This document shows positions 28,457 to 36,428 of a DNA stretch of 64,000 nucleotides, piece after piece. The position numbers were made by a program, and so were the translations under genes. The DNA comes from Mesoterricola sediminis. GTDB taxonomy: Bacteria > Acidobacteriota > Holophagae > Holophagales > Holophagaceae. Below the pieces are notes generated by a model, which searched no databases, was not told the DNA's origin, and was given only the letters and a program-made list of their open reading frames with translations. The stretch spans positions 3,207,001-3,271,000 of the forward strand of contig NZ_AP027081.1 of NCBI RefSeq assembly GCF_030295425.1, written 5' to 3'. Every line of letters begins with the position of its first letter. Position 1 is the first letter of the stretch.

Positions 28457-28612
28457 CGATTCCTGCCCTGAATGCCAGTTTCCGCAAGGCTATCTGGCAC
28501 TTCCCGCCTAGCCCGTGACCCTCGCCAGCCAACCAGGGAGGGGTTTTCCCCGGTCGACAGGACCGCGCCTGGAATGCCCACGGGTGGAGGACCTATTAAC
28601 GGGACCCATCTT

Positions 28613-28638
28613 GAGGCGGGTTAAGGGTTAACCAGAAG
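28613..28638. repeat. 26-bp direct repeat, copy 1
   Basis: Matches 30190-30215 at 25 of 26 positions (core gggttaaccagaag). The pair brackets the prim-pol-like gene, with the second copy inside its 3' end. It could be a replication iteron, a resolution site or the scar of a nested insertion. Confidence 0.6.
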
Positions 28639-29009
28639 GTAGGTATAGGGCTTCCTTGCGCGTCCAGAGATCCGTTTGCGCGGTAGATAAGCAAGCAGAC
28701 ATGGAAGGTTCCGCCAAACCCAAGGAGCAGGTTCATTGACAGCCCTCTACCATGCGAGTCCGCGTGGTCAGCCATATCGCGCCCTGGCATTCAAGTCGGC
28801 GCTCAAGGTCCCCTTGTCCTTCGGCTCAGAGTTCGGCAACCGATGGAACCCCAAGAAGTCCTTGAGTGACAAGGGAAAACCAGGGATCAGGGTCAAGCGT
28901 AGTCAGCTGGTCTCTCAGACAATAAGGAACTATTACAAATATAACAACTTATTACTGTCCCTCCGGAATAAGCGAGGACCACCAACGGTCCCGCCCGGAG
29001 ATATGGACC

Positions 29010-30242
29010 ATGACGACCCATGCCAGCCAGTTCAACCGCTATTCCCGCTACCAATGGATCTACCATGCGCTCCTGGAAGGTGGTGTCCCCATCGCGGTCC
29101 TCAAGGCTGGCAGCAAAAAGATCGCTGCACCAACGGCGCCCCAAAGTCTCTGCAGGGACCTTCAGCACGTCGAAATCGCCCTGGATGACCTTGGATTGAA
29201 CCTGGGCGCCATCACCCACAACAAGGACCTGCCAGGTATCAACCCCAACCGGTTTGCGGATCTGGACATTGACGACCTTGGGCATGGCTGCGACCTCTCC
29301 CCATTCAATTTCCGGGTATGCCGCAAGGATGATCCTGAACTTGGTCACTACTGGTTCAGGGTTGCGGACCCTTCCCAGCCCATCGAGGCTTCCAATCCAG
29401 CGACGCATGACGTGTGTACCTGGAACACGGTCCTGCCTGGTTCGATCCATGCGGATGGCTCCATGTACGAATTGCAGGTCAAGGAAGATGGGATCTGGGT
29501 TCCATGGGATGGTCAGCCCTTCAGCCTCGACCTGCTGCCGATCCTTGATCCTGCGCCCTATCGGATATCGCCCAAGGACCGGGAATCCGCCCTGAACAAG
29601 AGAAACACCCGGACGCGCCCGGAGCAAAAGCGCGTAGAAGTCCTGTGGGTCACCGCATCAGGCAAACCTGAAACCCGGTTGAAGAAGGCGAAATTCTATT
29701 TGCGTGGGAAAGCCTGGAAGTCGATTTCCGGCATGAATGGTCACGGCACCTTCCTGGCAGTGATGTGCAACCTGAGGCTTTACTTCCAACTTCCCCTCAG
29801 CCTCGCCATGCCCCTGGTCAAGGAGCATTACAACCCTCGTTGCATCGATGCCCATGGGAACCCCGCGCCCTGGTCGGACAAGGAGATCGAGCACAAGTTC
29901 GACGAGGCTGGAAAACCGGGCATGTTTCCCAGCCTCGGCGTATCGGATCCCAAGGCGAAAGCGAAGGTGGCTGCGGAGGCATTGCATAGCCAGGTAAGAA
30001 CCTTCCTCGGCACCTTTACAGTTCCTGGAGGTTCCTGCCGCCCTGCAGAATTGCGATGCGCATTCATCGCCTTCAGGTGCGGAGAGGACGTCTCGGAGAC
30101 GGCATTCGGAATCGCCATGGAGGCAGCGTGTGGGATCCGAACCAGGAAACCTGGAGGGGTTCGTGCCTATGTCGGAATCCACCTCTCGGAGGCGGGTTTA
30201 GGGTTAACCAGAAGTGGTGTAGCAATTCAAGAGGCAGCTTAG
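29010..30242 (+). CDS. Prim-pol-like replication protein of the island
   Basis: A 410-residue protein. Residues ~15-200 resemble the bifunctional primase/polymerase N-terminal domain of plasmid and phage replication proteins: an opening 'GGVPIAVLKAGSKK', an acidic metal-site motif 'DLDID' (Asp84-Asp88), then 'TWNTVLPGSIHADGSMYE'. Residues ~235-330 resemble the primase C-terminal helical domain ('PWSDKEIEHKFDEAGKPG'). No helicase domain follows, so a host helicase would be needed. CGGAG lies upstream of the ATG. The last residues run through one copy of a 26-bp repeat. The family call is from motif appearance, not a database search. Confidence 0.65.
   Translation: MTTHASQFNRYSRYQWIYHALLEGGVPIAVLKAGSKKIAAPTAPQSLCRDLQHVEIALDDLGLNLGAITHNKDLPGINPNRFADLDIDDLGHGCDLSPFNFRVCRKDDPELGHYWFRVADPSQPIEASNPATHDVCTWNTVLPGSIHADGSMYELQVKEDGIWVPWDGQPFSLDLLPILDPAPYRISPKDRESALNKRNTRTRPEQKRVEVLWVTASGKPETRLKKAKFYLRGKAWKSISGMNGHGTFLAVMCNLRLYFQLPLSLAMPLVKEHYNPRCIDAHGNPAPWSDKEIEHKFDEAGKPGMFPSLGVSDPKAKAKVAAEALHSQVRTFLGTFTVPGGSCRPAELRCAFIAFRCGEDVSETAFGIAMEAACGIRTRKPGGVRAYVGIHLSEAGLGLTRSGVAIQEAA
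30190..30215. repeat. 26-bp direct repeat, copy 2
   Basis: Partner of 28613-28638 with one mismatch. It lies within the final codons of the prim-pol-like gene. Confidence 0.6.
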
Positions 30243-30295
30243 AGAGGCTGTTGCCTGAATGTTGCCCACGAGGTATTCCCCGAGACAGCACACAG

Positions 30296-31054
30296 TCAAT
30301 GGTCGAACTCATCCTTCAAGGTTGCTCGCAGTTCATTCGTTCGTGCCCGGGTGATCCGCTCCAGCGCAGCCGTCTTGATCTGTTCCTTGATGGATCCGCC
30401 CTCGTAGAAATGAGCCTCGAACTCGGCGGTGGAGTCGCGAACCTTGATCCAGTCTCTTTGGGCTTGGATCAGCAACTCCCGGTGCTTCTGGTCAACAAGC
30501 CGCCCCAAAAGGGTCTTGTACGTGGCGTTCAATTCCCGGTCAGCTTCCTGGTATTTCCTCCAAGCACAAGCCCTCATCTCAATTGTAGTCTGCGGGTTCT
30601 CACAAGGATCAATCAGCCGGAGGCTCAAGGCGATGGGAACCTGGTTAAAGTCCTGAACACGAACCTCGGCAATGACCTCAGGGAGATTGAGAAGGTATTC
30701 TCCCGGTGCTTCCCCTGGAGAAAGCCGCTCCGCCACTTCAAAAACGTCCTTCGCCTTGATGATCCCGAATTCCATAATGCAGTCTGCAGCGACGGTCCGA
30801 CGGTCAAGCCTCCATGGCTGATGCCCCTCTGAGAGCGCCTTGCCGATTTCGCGAGCGACGGCTTCAGGGTTCAACCGCTCGTAACTGAATTGGGATGCTT
30901 CTCTCCAGCCTTTTGGCAGCCGAGCCGCAGCAAGCATAGGGCTGGAGGGCTGTTCGCGCCTTGTTGGCACTTGAGCGTTGGCGAAACTGGTCGTCATCAC
31001 CATGGTTGTAGCCAAGCCAATTGAACCAATCTGCATACCCACGCTCTTAGGCAT
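30296..31054 (-). CDS. Exported protein with LprI-like (DUF1311) domain
   Basis: A 252-residue protein with a signal peptide (cleavage near 'SFANAQ'). Residues ~40-140 are not recognised. Residues ~148-245 match the DUF1311/LprI pattern: a cysteine pair ('CENPQTTIEMRACAWRKY'), 'EADRELNATYKTLLGRL', then 'LIQAQRDWIKVRDSTAEFEA'. Some LprI-type proteins inhibit host lysozyme in the periplasm, but most are uncharacterised. It is last in the minus-strand cargo operon and its start overlaps the nuclease gene by 8 bases, so the two are translationally linked. Confidence 0.75.
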   Translation of the reverse strand: MPKSVGMQIGSIGLATTMVMTTSFANAQVPTRREQPSSPMLAAARLPKGWREASQFSYERLNPEAVAREIGKALSEGHQPWRLDRRTVAADCIMEFGIIKAKDVFEVAERLSPGEAPGEYLLNLPEVIAEVRVQDFNQVPIALSLRLIDPCENPQTTIEMRACAWRKYQEADRELNATYKTLLGRLVDQKHRELLIQAQRDWIKVRDSTAEFEAHFYEGGSIKEQIKTAALERITRARTNELRATLKDEFDH

Positions 31055-31928
31055 CCTTGTTATTTATTGGAACAAAGACAATTTTACCACCTTGGTCTTC
31101 CTTGTATACGATCACAAGTTGTCCCCGCATCCCATTAGCATCAACATCAGCAATAGCTGCATCAGTGATATTTTTATCGGATCCTGAATCCTCATAAGAC
31201 ATTTTTTTAAATTCCGCAAATCCTTCAACCGTTTCAAACTGGATATCAACCACTGCAGATTCAATTTCATGAATTCTTCCGACCTCATCATCTCTTATAA
31301 GCAAATCTACCGAAGGGAAATGAATTGAAACGACTCCATTGCCGTTATCGTCAACGGGAACGGGAAGACCTTGGAACTCCACCATAGCTGCTCGTTCCAA
31401 TCCTTTAAGGTCTATCGGTTCACGATTAGCATCAAGGATAGTAAATTTAGACAGGATTGGAATTGGTCTAGTTTTTGGAATAAATTTCCAGTCAAAATGA
31501 TGAACAATACGATTAAACAGCCTTAACCCCGAGGCAAGAAGCCAGGGAAATGAGTCAACTTCTGACAATCGTAGACAGCGAATATTGTGATGCGCCGCTT
31601 TAGCCATTGCAGCTTTAGTAAACCCCTTTGGAGAAACTATGACTCCCCTGGCAATGCCAGTATCCCGGCATTTTGCCCAAAAGCTTTCAACATCATTGAC
31701 AGTTATCTTTCGAGAGCGATCACGGCACTCAATGGCTATTTCTACGCAATGATGGTTTGCCTTAAGCAAAATTAAAACGTCATGCTCACGCAAATCTCCA
31801 GTAATTCGATCTCGAATATATGCTGGAGATTCAATGGTGACATTTCCTTTGCTACCCAAGACTCGCTCCAGGGTAGCCACTAGTTCTTCTAATGATTTGC
31901 CTGGGCGCTTCTTCTTCAATGAATTCAT
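31047..31928 (-). CDS. Mrr-like PD-(D/E)XK nuclease with unknown C-terminal domain
   Basis: A 293-residue protein without a signal peptide. Residues ~10-125 look like an Mrr_cat restriction-endonuclease domain: 'KSLEELVATLERVLGSKG', Asp50 ('REHDVLI'), Glu67-Cys-Arg69 ('EIAIECRDRSRKI') and 'ARGVIVSPKGFTKAAMAKA'. Arginine occupies the usual lysine position of ExK. Residues ~130-293 are not recognised and contain acidic strands. No methyltransferase is nearby, so modification-dependent restriction or another nuclease role is more likely than classical R-M. It sits fourth in a cargo operon with exported proteins. The gene is AT-rich compared with the chromosome. Confidence 0.65.
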   Translation of the reverse strand: MNSLKKKRPGKSLEELVATLERVLGSKGNVTIESPAYIRDRITGDLREHDVLILLKANHHCVEIAIECRDRSRKITVNDVESFWAKCRDTGIARGVIVSPKGFTKAAMAKAAHHNIRCLRLSEVDSFPWLLASGLRLFNRIVHHFDWKFIPKTRPIPILSKFTILDANREPIDLKGLERAAMVEFQGLPVPVDDNGNGVVSIHFPSVDLLIRDDEVGRIHEIESAVVDIQFETVEGFAEFKKMSYEDSGSDKNITDAAIADVDANGMRGQLVIVYKEDQGGKIVFVPINNKDA

Positions 31929-31983
31929 ATAACACTCGTCCCCATTACATTAGCAACTCAATCATCCGTTACATTTATGGACC

Positions 31984-32727
31984 TTAGCATCCTGTCGTTT
32001 TCATCTGTGCAGCCCTTGTGACAATTAAACCTTTGCCTTGGCTTATGCCTATAAACAAAGTAGGAAGGGAAACATTATAGTGATCAGTCAGATCAATCAA
32101 TAAATCAATATTCCCATCGGAGTTAAGGTCACCTGCCCAGAGCAGCCGAATTTCCCCTTCGCTTCCCACCCCAACGAATTTTCCATCGTGGAACCAAGCA
32201 TTTTCATACTCTGCCAGCACCTGCATTCGACCACCGATCCGCAACACGAGTTTTGCCGAAGTTTTATCATAATCTCCCTGAGGAATGGGAGGAGGGCACT
32301 CAAGCGTGAGAGTATAGGTCTTCCCGTTCTTCATCGACAAATCGACTGGCGAATTTGGCGTAAGGCTTATTTCCCCAGAAACACGTTCTGCCAGATGTGC
32401 GGCAACCTTGGGTACCTTTCTGAACAAGAATAGAGGTGAACCAAGATTCTCGATGATAGAAACCCTCTTTCCCGTCTTCTGGCTGCCTTCATCGACCATG
32501 CCATCAACTACAGCATCAATTTTTAGAGTCGCCTTCCGCACCACATCACTTCTATCAGTTCCTGAGAGCAGAGCGAACCAGCGTTCACCGGTTTTCCCAT
32601 GGACCTCAGAGCCATGCCATTCCCCTGTCAGCAGTAAATCGCCCACCTTTCGGGAATATGGAGATTGAGCGGACAGGAATACACAAAGTACAACCGCTGG
32701 TGAGGCGCGACGGATTTTGACGGTCAC
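31984..32727 (-). CDS. Exported protein of unknown function with a Ca-loop-like motif
   Basis: About 247 residues. I choose the GTG at 32727, which overlaps the TGA of the upstream gene (GTGA) and follows GGAGG. An ATG four codons earlier would remove that coupling. A signal-like leader ('SPAVVLCVFLSAQ') is followed by beta-rich sequence. Near residue 210 there is an EF-hand/VCBS-like loop 'GDLNSDGNIDLLIDLTD', commonly calcium-binding in extracellular repeats. I do not recognise the family. It is third in the cargo operon. Confidence 0.65.
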   Translation of the reverse strand: MTVKIRRASPAVVLCVFLSAQSPYSRKVGDLLLTGEWHGSEVHGKTGERWFALLSGTDRSDVVRKATLKIDAVVDGMVDEGSQKTGKRVSIIENLGSPLFLFRKVPKVAAHLAERVSGEISLTPNSPVDLSMKNGKTYTLTLECPPPIPQGDYDKTSAKLVLRIGGRMQVLAEYENAWFHDGKFVGVGSEGEIRLLWAGDLNSDGNIDLLIDLTDHYNVSLPTLFIGISQGKGLIVTRAAQMKTTGC

Positions 32728-33119
32728 TTCATCCTCCAACGGATAACTGATGCTCCTTTGAGGGTTCGCACCTGAAGCGAGTGAAGGTCTAGGACGTACC
32801 TAAAGCCATGTTCATTCTCGATGACGAGACAACCCTTACCTTGAGCGATCTTTGTGATGTAACACGCCTGGATGTCTTCTTCCACATCCGGATCCACGAT
32901 GACGGAATAGACCTGTCTTCGCCAAAGAGCAATGCCTGATTTAAGGTCGGTCGCAAGCACGACCCCCATCAGGAAGCCATGGGGAACGGAATATTCGGTT
33001 CCATCAATCCGTAGAGGCGGCACCGCCGCTGGGGCGCTGCGCTTGGCGTGAACCCCAGATGGCGCAAGCGTCAACGTGGAAACGAGGATCATTCGAACAA
33101 GGAAATTACCCCCTAACAT
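32724..33119 (-). CDS. Small exported protein of unknown function (cargo gene B)
   Basis: About 131 residues. The signal peptide (MLGGNFLVRMILVSTL, cleavage near 'VHAKRS') is followed by a beta-rich domain containing 'FLMGVVLATDLKSG' and 'CLVIENEHGFRYVLDL'. I choose the ATG at 33119. A GTG at 33131 is also in frame, but in the degenerate copy near 39.4 kb a one-base difference falls between GTG and ATG while the frame from the ATG is kept. It starts 14 bases after cargo gene A and ends in a GTGA overlap with the next gene. Function unknown. Confidence 0.65.
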   Translation of the reverse strand: MLGGNFLVRMILVSTLTLAPSGVHAKRSAPAAVPPLRIDGTEYSVPHGFLMGVVLATDLKSGIALWRRQVYSVIVDPDVEEDIQACYITKIAQGKGCLVIENEHGFRYVLDLHSLQVRTLKGASVIRWRMK

Positions 33120-33133
33120 CCGTTCCCTCACTT

Positions 33134-33547
33134 CTATTTTCGATCGACTTGGACAAGGTTGATCGCGGACTTAATGCGGACAATTTGCATGATGCCTGGT
33201 CTGAACTTGGTGATTGGGCAGACAACGAAATCGCCCACAACGGGCTTGTCAAAAAAGTTTCCAGGAAGGGACCGGAGGCTTGCGGGAAGTTCTTCACCCG
33301 AATCTTCACCATGGACTCCAAGCACCCGCTTTGTCCCAATGATCCATATCCGGAGGCTAGGAGTTCCGTTCCAAGCTGACAAGCGCCCATGCACCTTGAA
33401 GGCAGGACCGGCACCTGCGTCAGCCCGTGCGCAATCGCATTTCACTCCTTCCAGGTCTTCCTTTGCTACCTGGGGAGTCGCAGCATGCACGGCGCTCAAG
33501 GCTATGAGGATAGCCCCTGAGAATATCGCTGCAAGGTAGATACGCAT
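33134..33547 (-). CDS. Exported protein of unknown function (cargo gene A)
   Basis: A 137-residue protein with a signal peptide (to about 'AVHAAT'). The mature part starts with a Cys-x-Cys ('GVKCDCARADAG') and contains 'KVHGRLSAWNGTPSLRIW', 'IIGTKRVLGV' and 'PVVGDFVVCPITKF'. I do not know a named family. A clear paralogue is at 39431-39850, so the protein exists in at least two copies here, each directly downstream of an integrase 3' end. It opens the island's cargo operon, 57 bases after the integrase stop. Confidence 0.75.
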   Translation of the reverse strand: MRIYLAAIFSGAILIALSAVHAATPQVAKEDLEGVKCDCARADAGAGPAFKVHGRLSAWNGTPSLRIWIIGTKRVLGVHGEDSGEELPASLRSLPGNFFDKPVVGDFVVCPITKFRPGIMQIVRIKSAINLVQVDRK

Positions 33548-33604
33548 TGCGGGTGATTCCGAATAGAACCTTCGTTTTCCGTAAGATGTCCGAGTATAGC
33601 TTGC

Positions 33605-34640
33605 CTATGCGAGCCCCAAACGTCGACCGAGGGTTTCTTGAGCTGTGCGTTTAGCCTGAATGGAAGTCTCAATGTAGATCATCGTTGTGGCGATGTTTTT
33701 GTGCCCGAGCATCCCTTGGATTTCCGTGATCGGGGTTCCAGTTTCGGCGTGGAGCGACGCGAATGACGCCCTAAGCCGGTGCTGCGTCACGGAACCCAAC
33801 CCAAGTTCCCCGCAGAAGCGCTGGAGGACCTTCTTGCAGAACTGTGGGCGGTGGGGCTTGCCATCTTCAGCAGGGAACACCCATTCGCTCAGGATCGGCG
33901 GCAGAGCATGGATCGCACCAAAGCCAGTCCGGGACCGGTAGAACCCTTGCCTCCTTCCCTTTGGCTTTGCCCACGGTGTAGGTCCGCTCCGCTGGGTTGA
34001 ACCACTCCCAGCGCATTCCCAGAGCCTCGGATTCCCGAAGCCCAAGCCCGATCATCACCCTCACCAGAACCCGCACATGACGGTTCCGGGCTTGCCGATC
34101 GAGGGAAGCAAGGAAGTCCTTGATCCTCAACACAGGCACTACCGGGCGCGGCTTCCTCTGCACCCGCAGTTTGGGAAGGCGGAATGGCGCAGCCTGGAGG
34201 TAGTGGGATCGGATCGCGAACTGGACGATGGCATTCAGAGTCCGGAAGGTGTTGTTCGCATAGGTCGGTGAACACCCTTCCTCCAGCATGTGCGCCCTCA
34301 GGACCGTCGCCTCCTGGGTGGTCAGCCTCTTGACGGGCAAGGCTCCAACCTGCGGCAGCACCCACCGCCTCAGGGCACACTCCGCACTCACCCAATGCCC
34401 CTTGGAGAAGGTCGCCTTGTTCACGGTCAACCACTCCATGACCAGTTCCCGCACCGTCACGATCCTGGAGGGTCGGTTCAACTGCCCGTTGAGCAGGTCC
34501 TTTCGCTTCTCCTCCAGCACCGCCCTGGCTGTCGGCAGATCGGTTGCCCTGGTGGATCCGTGGACCCTCTGCCCGTTGACCTTCAGGCTGTAGTGCCAGA
34601 AACGCCCAACGCGCTTGAGTCCCTGGTGCCCTGTTGCCAT
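33605..34640 (-). pseudogene. Tyrosine integrase of the island, broken by a frameshift
   Basis: A phage-type tyrosine recombinase in two overlapping frames. The N-terminal part (34640 to about 33900, start after GGAG) includes the arm/core-binding region and the first catalytic Arg ('GLGLRESEALGMRW'). The C-terminal part (about 33930 to 33605) has 'QHRLRASFASLHAETG', 'GMLGHKNIATTMIY' with the His, second Arg and the Tyr. The protein reads correctly to 'PVPDWLWCD' and then from 'LPPILSEWVFPAEDGKPH' in the other frame, so one base was gained or two lost near 33900-33930. It lies next to attR, as expected. Unless the frame is corrected, the element cannot excise itself. Confidence 0.85.
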
Positions 34641-34688
34641 GTCTCGCTCCCCTGGAAGGGCGAGGCTTCAGGACTGCATGGAAGGGCA

Positions 34689-34708
34689 AGGGCACAACAT
34701 GGACACAA
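34689..34708. repeat. Putative integrase arm-type site, right
   Basis: agggcacaacatggacacaa, one mismatch from 28437-28456. It lies between the integrase start and attR, where integrase binding could also control its own expression. Confidence 0.5.
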
Positions 34709-34769
34709 TCCATGTCCACCGATCAAGGTAAGAGCTTTGTTTACTGGCGTTATCGCTTGTCGACCCTTT

Positions 34770-34819
34770 GCCTCCGAAGCCAAAGGTCGCGCGTTCGAGT
34801 CGCGCCGGTTGCACCAGTC
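34770..34819 (+). repeat. attR: 50-bp direct repeat of the tRNA-Arg 3' end
   Basis: Exact copy of 28277-28326. It is not a second tRNA: the 5' half of a tRNA is absent upstream. Confidence 0.95.
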
Positions 34820-34841
34820 AAAGCCCCCGCAAGGGGGCTTT
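34820..34841 (+). terminator. Probable ancestral tRNA-Arg terminator
   Basis: AAAGCCCCC and GGGGGCTTT form a 9-bp stem with a GCAA loop immediately after attR. Before integration this would have followed the tRNA directly. The trailing run is short (TTT CC). Confidence 0.65.
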
Positions 34842-34964
34842 CCGTTGCCTGGTCCGCGACTCGGACGCGCGAGTGGGTTGCGGAGACGGTCCAGTGGACC
34901 GTCGGAGCAAGCCGCGGGACCCGCAGGGTGTAATGAGTCGATCCTGCGAAACCCCTCCCGGCAT

Positions 34965-36398
34965 TCAGAGGGCCCCAGAGGCCTCCCGATCGAGCCGGAT
35001 CACCTCCAGGTGACGACAGAGGGCTTGTAGGGCCTCCCAGGCGTTGCCGGTGAGCATGCACAAAAGGGCCCTGAGGCGGGCCAGGATCTTCCGAAGGTTG
35101 TGCCCGGCCCCGCAGAGGATCGCATTGATCGCGTCCCCTGCCATGCCTTTGAGGAAGTTCCGTCCCAGCAACCCGTCCGCCTTCATGTGTCCGATCTCCG
35201 GCTCCACCGCGGATCGCCGTCGTAGGTGGCGCTTGAGGGTGTAGCCGAGCTTCCGGGTGCCGCTGGTGAGGACCCGGCTTCGTTCCTCGGGAACTCCATG
35301 CCCCTTGTATCCTCGGTCAACGAAGGTGTGGGCCGGAACCTTGCCTGTGAGCCGCTCGACCTGGTCGAGTTGACCTTCCAAGGTGTGGCCATCGTAGGGG
35401 TTGTCCGGGCAGGTCTGAATGCCGACGACGAAGCCTTCCTTGTGCGTGACGGCGAGGCTGACCTTCACCCCGAACTCGTAGGGGCGGTGGGCCTTCCCTT
35501 TGGCGATGCACTCCACCTCGGGTGCATGCAGGCTGTAGATCTTGCCCTTGGTGAGCCGGGTCTGACCGAGAATGAGCTCCGCCAGAATCATGGTCCGCTT
35601 GTTGCGGTCGAAGGCGACATCGGACATCTTCCGCTCGACATCGCGCATCACCCGGCCGGCCATGGTCTTCAGGCTCTTCAGGACCTTCTTGGCGCGCTTG
35701 AATTGCCTGGCCTTGGAATGGCCGCCGTGCTTGCGGAAGGCCCGGTCCATCATCCGGCGGTAGCTCTGGCGCAGGACCAGACCTTCGTCCTTGGCCACGC
35801 GGAGCATGGCTGCATGAACCTTGCGGTAGAGGCGCGCGTCGGTGGGGTGCTGCACATTCTTCGGCTGGACGGTGGTGTCCACGATGACCTTGTCGAAGCT
35901 CGTCTCGGTGATGGTCCGGGTGGCCTTGCCCGCCTCGATCGTGATCTTGAGCAGCTTCTCCACGCCCTTCTCGCCGATCCGCTGCCGCCAGCGGGTCATC
36001 TGGGTCGGATGAACGGGCAGGTCATGGCGGAAGAATTCCTCGCCGCAGAAGAACTGCCAGTAGGGGTTCTCAACTCAGCGGGCAACGGTCAGCTCGTCGG
36101 AGAGGTTGAAGGTGTGCTTGAGGAGTTGGAGGCCGGCCATGAGCCGGGTGGGGACCGCCGGTCTGCCGTTGTTGGGGCAGAACATGGGCCGGAATTCAGC
36201 GGCGATTGCATCCCAATCGATGGCCGCGGCAAGGCGGACCAGCTCGTGGTTCATGTCCAGGGCCAGGTCCAGGCGCATGGTCCCCATCAGGGTGCGTTCG
36301 TGGGTGGTTGCCTTGGGCTTGGGCTTCGTCGGTACACCGGAATCCGGGGGGTCGCCCCCTACTATCTTGTGTACCTTATACTTGAAAAGTTTCATCAA
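34965..36398 (-). pseudogene. IS5-family transposase interrupted by one nonsense codon
   Basis: A DDE transposase of about 477 codons. The N-terminal DUF772-like part (36398-36078) contains 'AIAAEFRPMFCPNNGRPAVP' and ends 'NLSDELTVAR'. It meets TGA at 36075-36077, where a TGG is expected ('ARWVENPYWQ'). The frame then continues unchanged through 'VENPYWQFFCGEEFFRHDLP' into the catalytic part. Acidic residues are visible in 'KVIVDTTVQPKN', 'TFVDRGYKGHG' and 'AVEPEIGHMKADG'. An ATG at 35999 could give a truncated protein. I could not define terminal inverted repeats or a target duplication. Confidence 0.87.
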
Positions 36399-36428
36399 AT
36401 TACTGATTTATTTGCTGGTTGTACGTAA

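Larger units (their letters stand above)
28327..29009. other. Gene-free left end of the island
   Basis: About 680 bases with no convincing gene. It holds the tRNA terminator, a putative integrase arm site (28437-28456) and one copy of a 26-bp repeat (28613-28638). The short open frames here lack ribosome sites and protein-like composition. Confidence 0.6.
28277..34819. mobile_element. Integrated genomic island at tRNA-Arg(CCG)
   Basis: About 6.5 kb bounded by a 50-bp perfect repeat (28277-28326 and 34770-34819). It contains a prim-pol-like replication gene on the plus strand. A minus-strand block holds a tyrosine integrase next to the right end and a five-gene cargo operon. Base composition is noticeably less GC-rich than the flanks, especially 31.05-32.7 kb. 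No phage structural, conjugation or toxin-antitoxin genes are visible. The layout resembles a satellite-like or integrative element, now probably immobile because the integrase is frameshifted. Confidence 0.9.
34641..34964. other. Right end of the island and flank, no gene
   Basis: Holds the integrase leader, the right arm-type site (34689-34708), attR, a terminator hairpin (34820-34841) and a 9-bp palindrome with a single central base (GACGGTCCA/TGGACCGTC, 34885-34903). No coding sequence is convincing. Confidence 0.6.

Noticed and set aside
28190-28790. Several short minus-strand frames in the left end of the island
   Set aside because: They overlap the tRNA and repeats, have no ribosome sites and show no protein-like patterns.
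34770-34819. Second tRNA-Arg gene
   Set aside because: Only the 3' part is present; the acceptor 5' strand and D-arm are missing, so it is attR.
36075-36077. TGA in the transposase as selenocysteine
   Set aside because: The aligned residue is Trp in the motif A-R-W-V-E-N, no SECIS-like element was seen, and transposases of this family are not selenoproteins.
34965-36428. Terminal inverted repeats and target duplication of the IS
   Set aside because: I compared both flanks by eye and found no convincing inverted pair, so the ends are left undefined.
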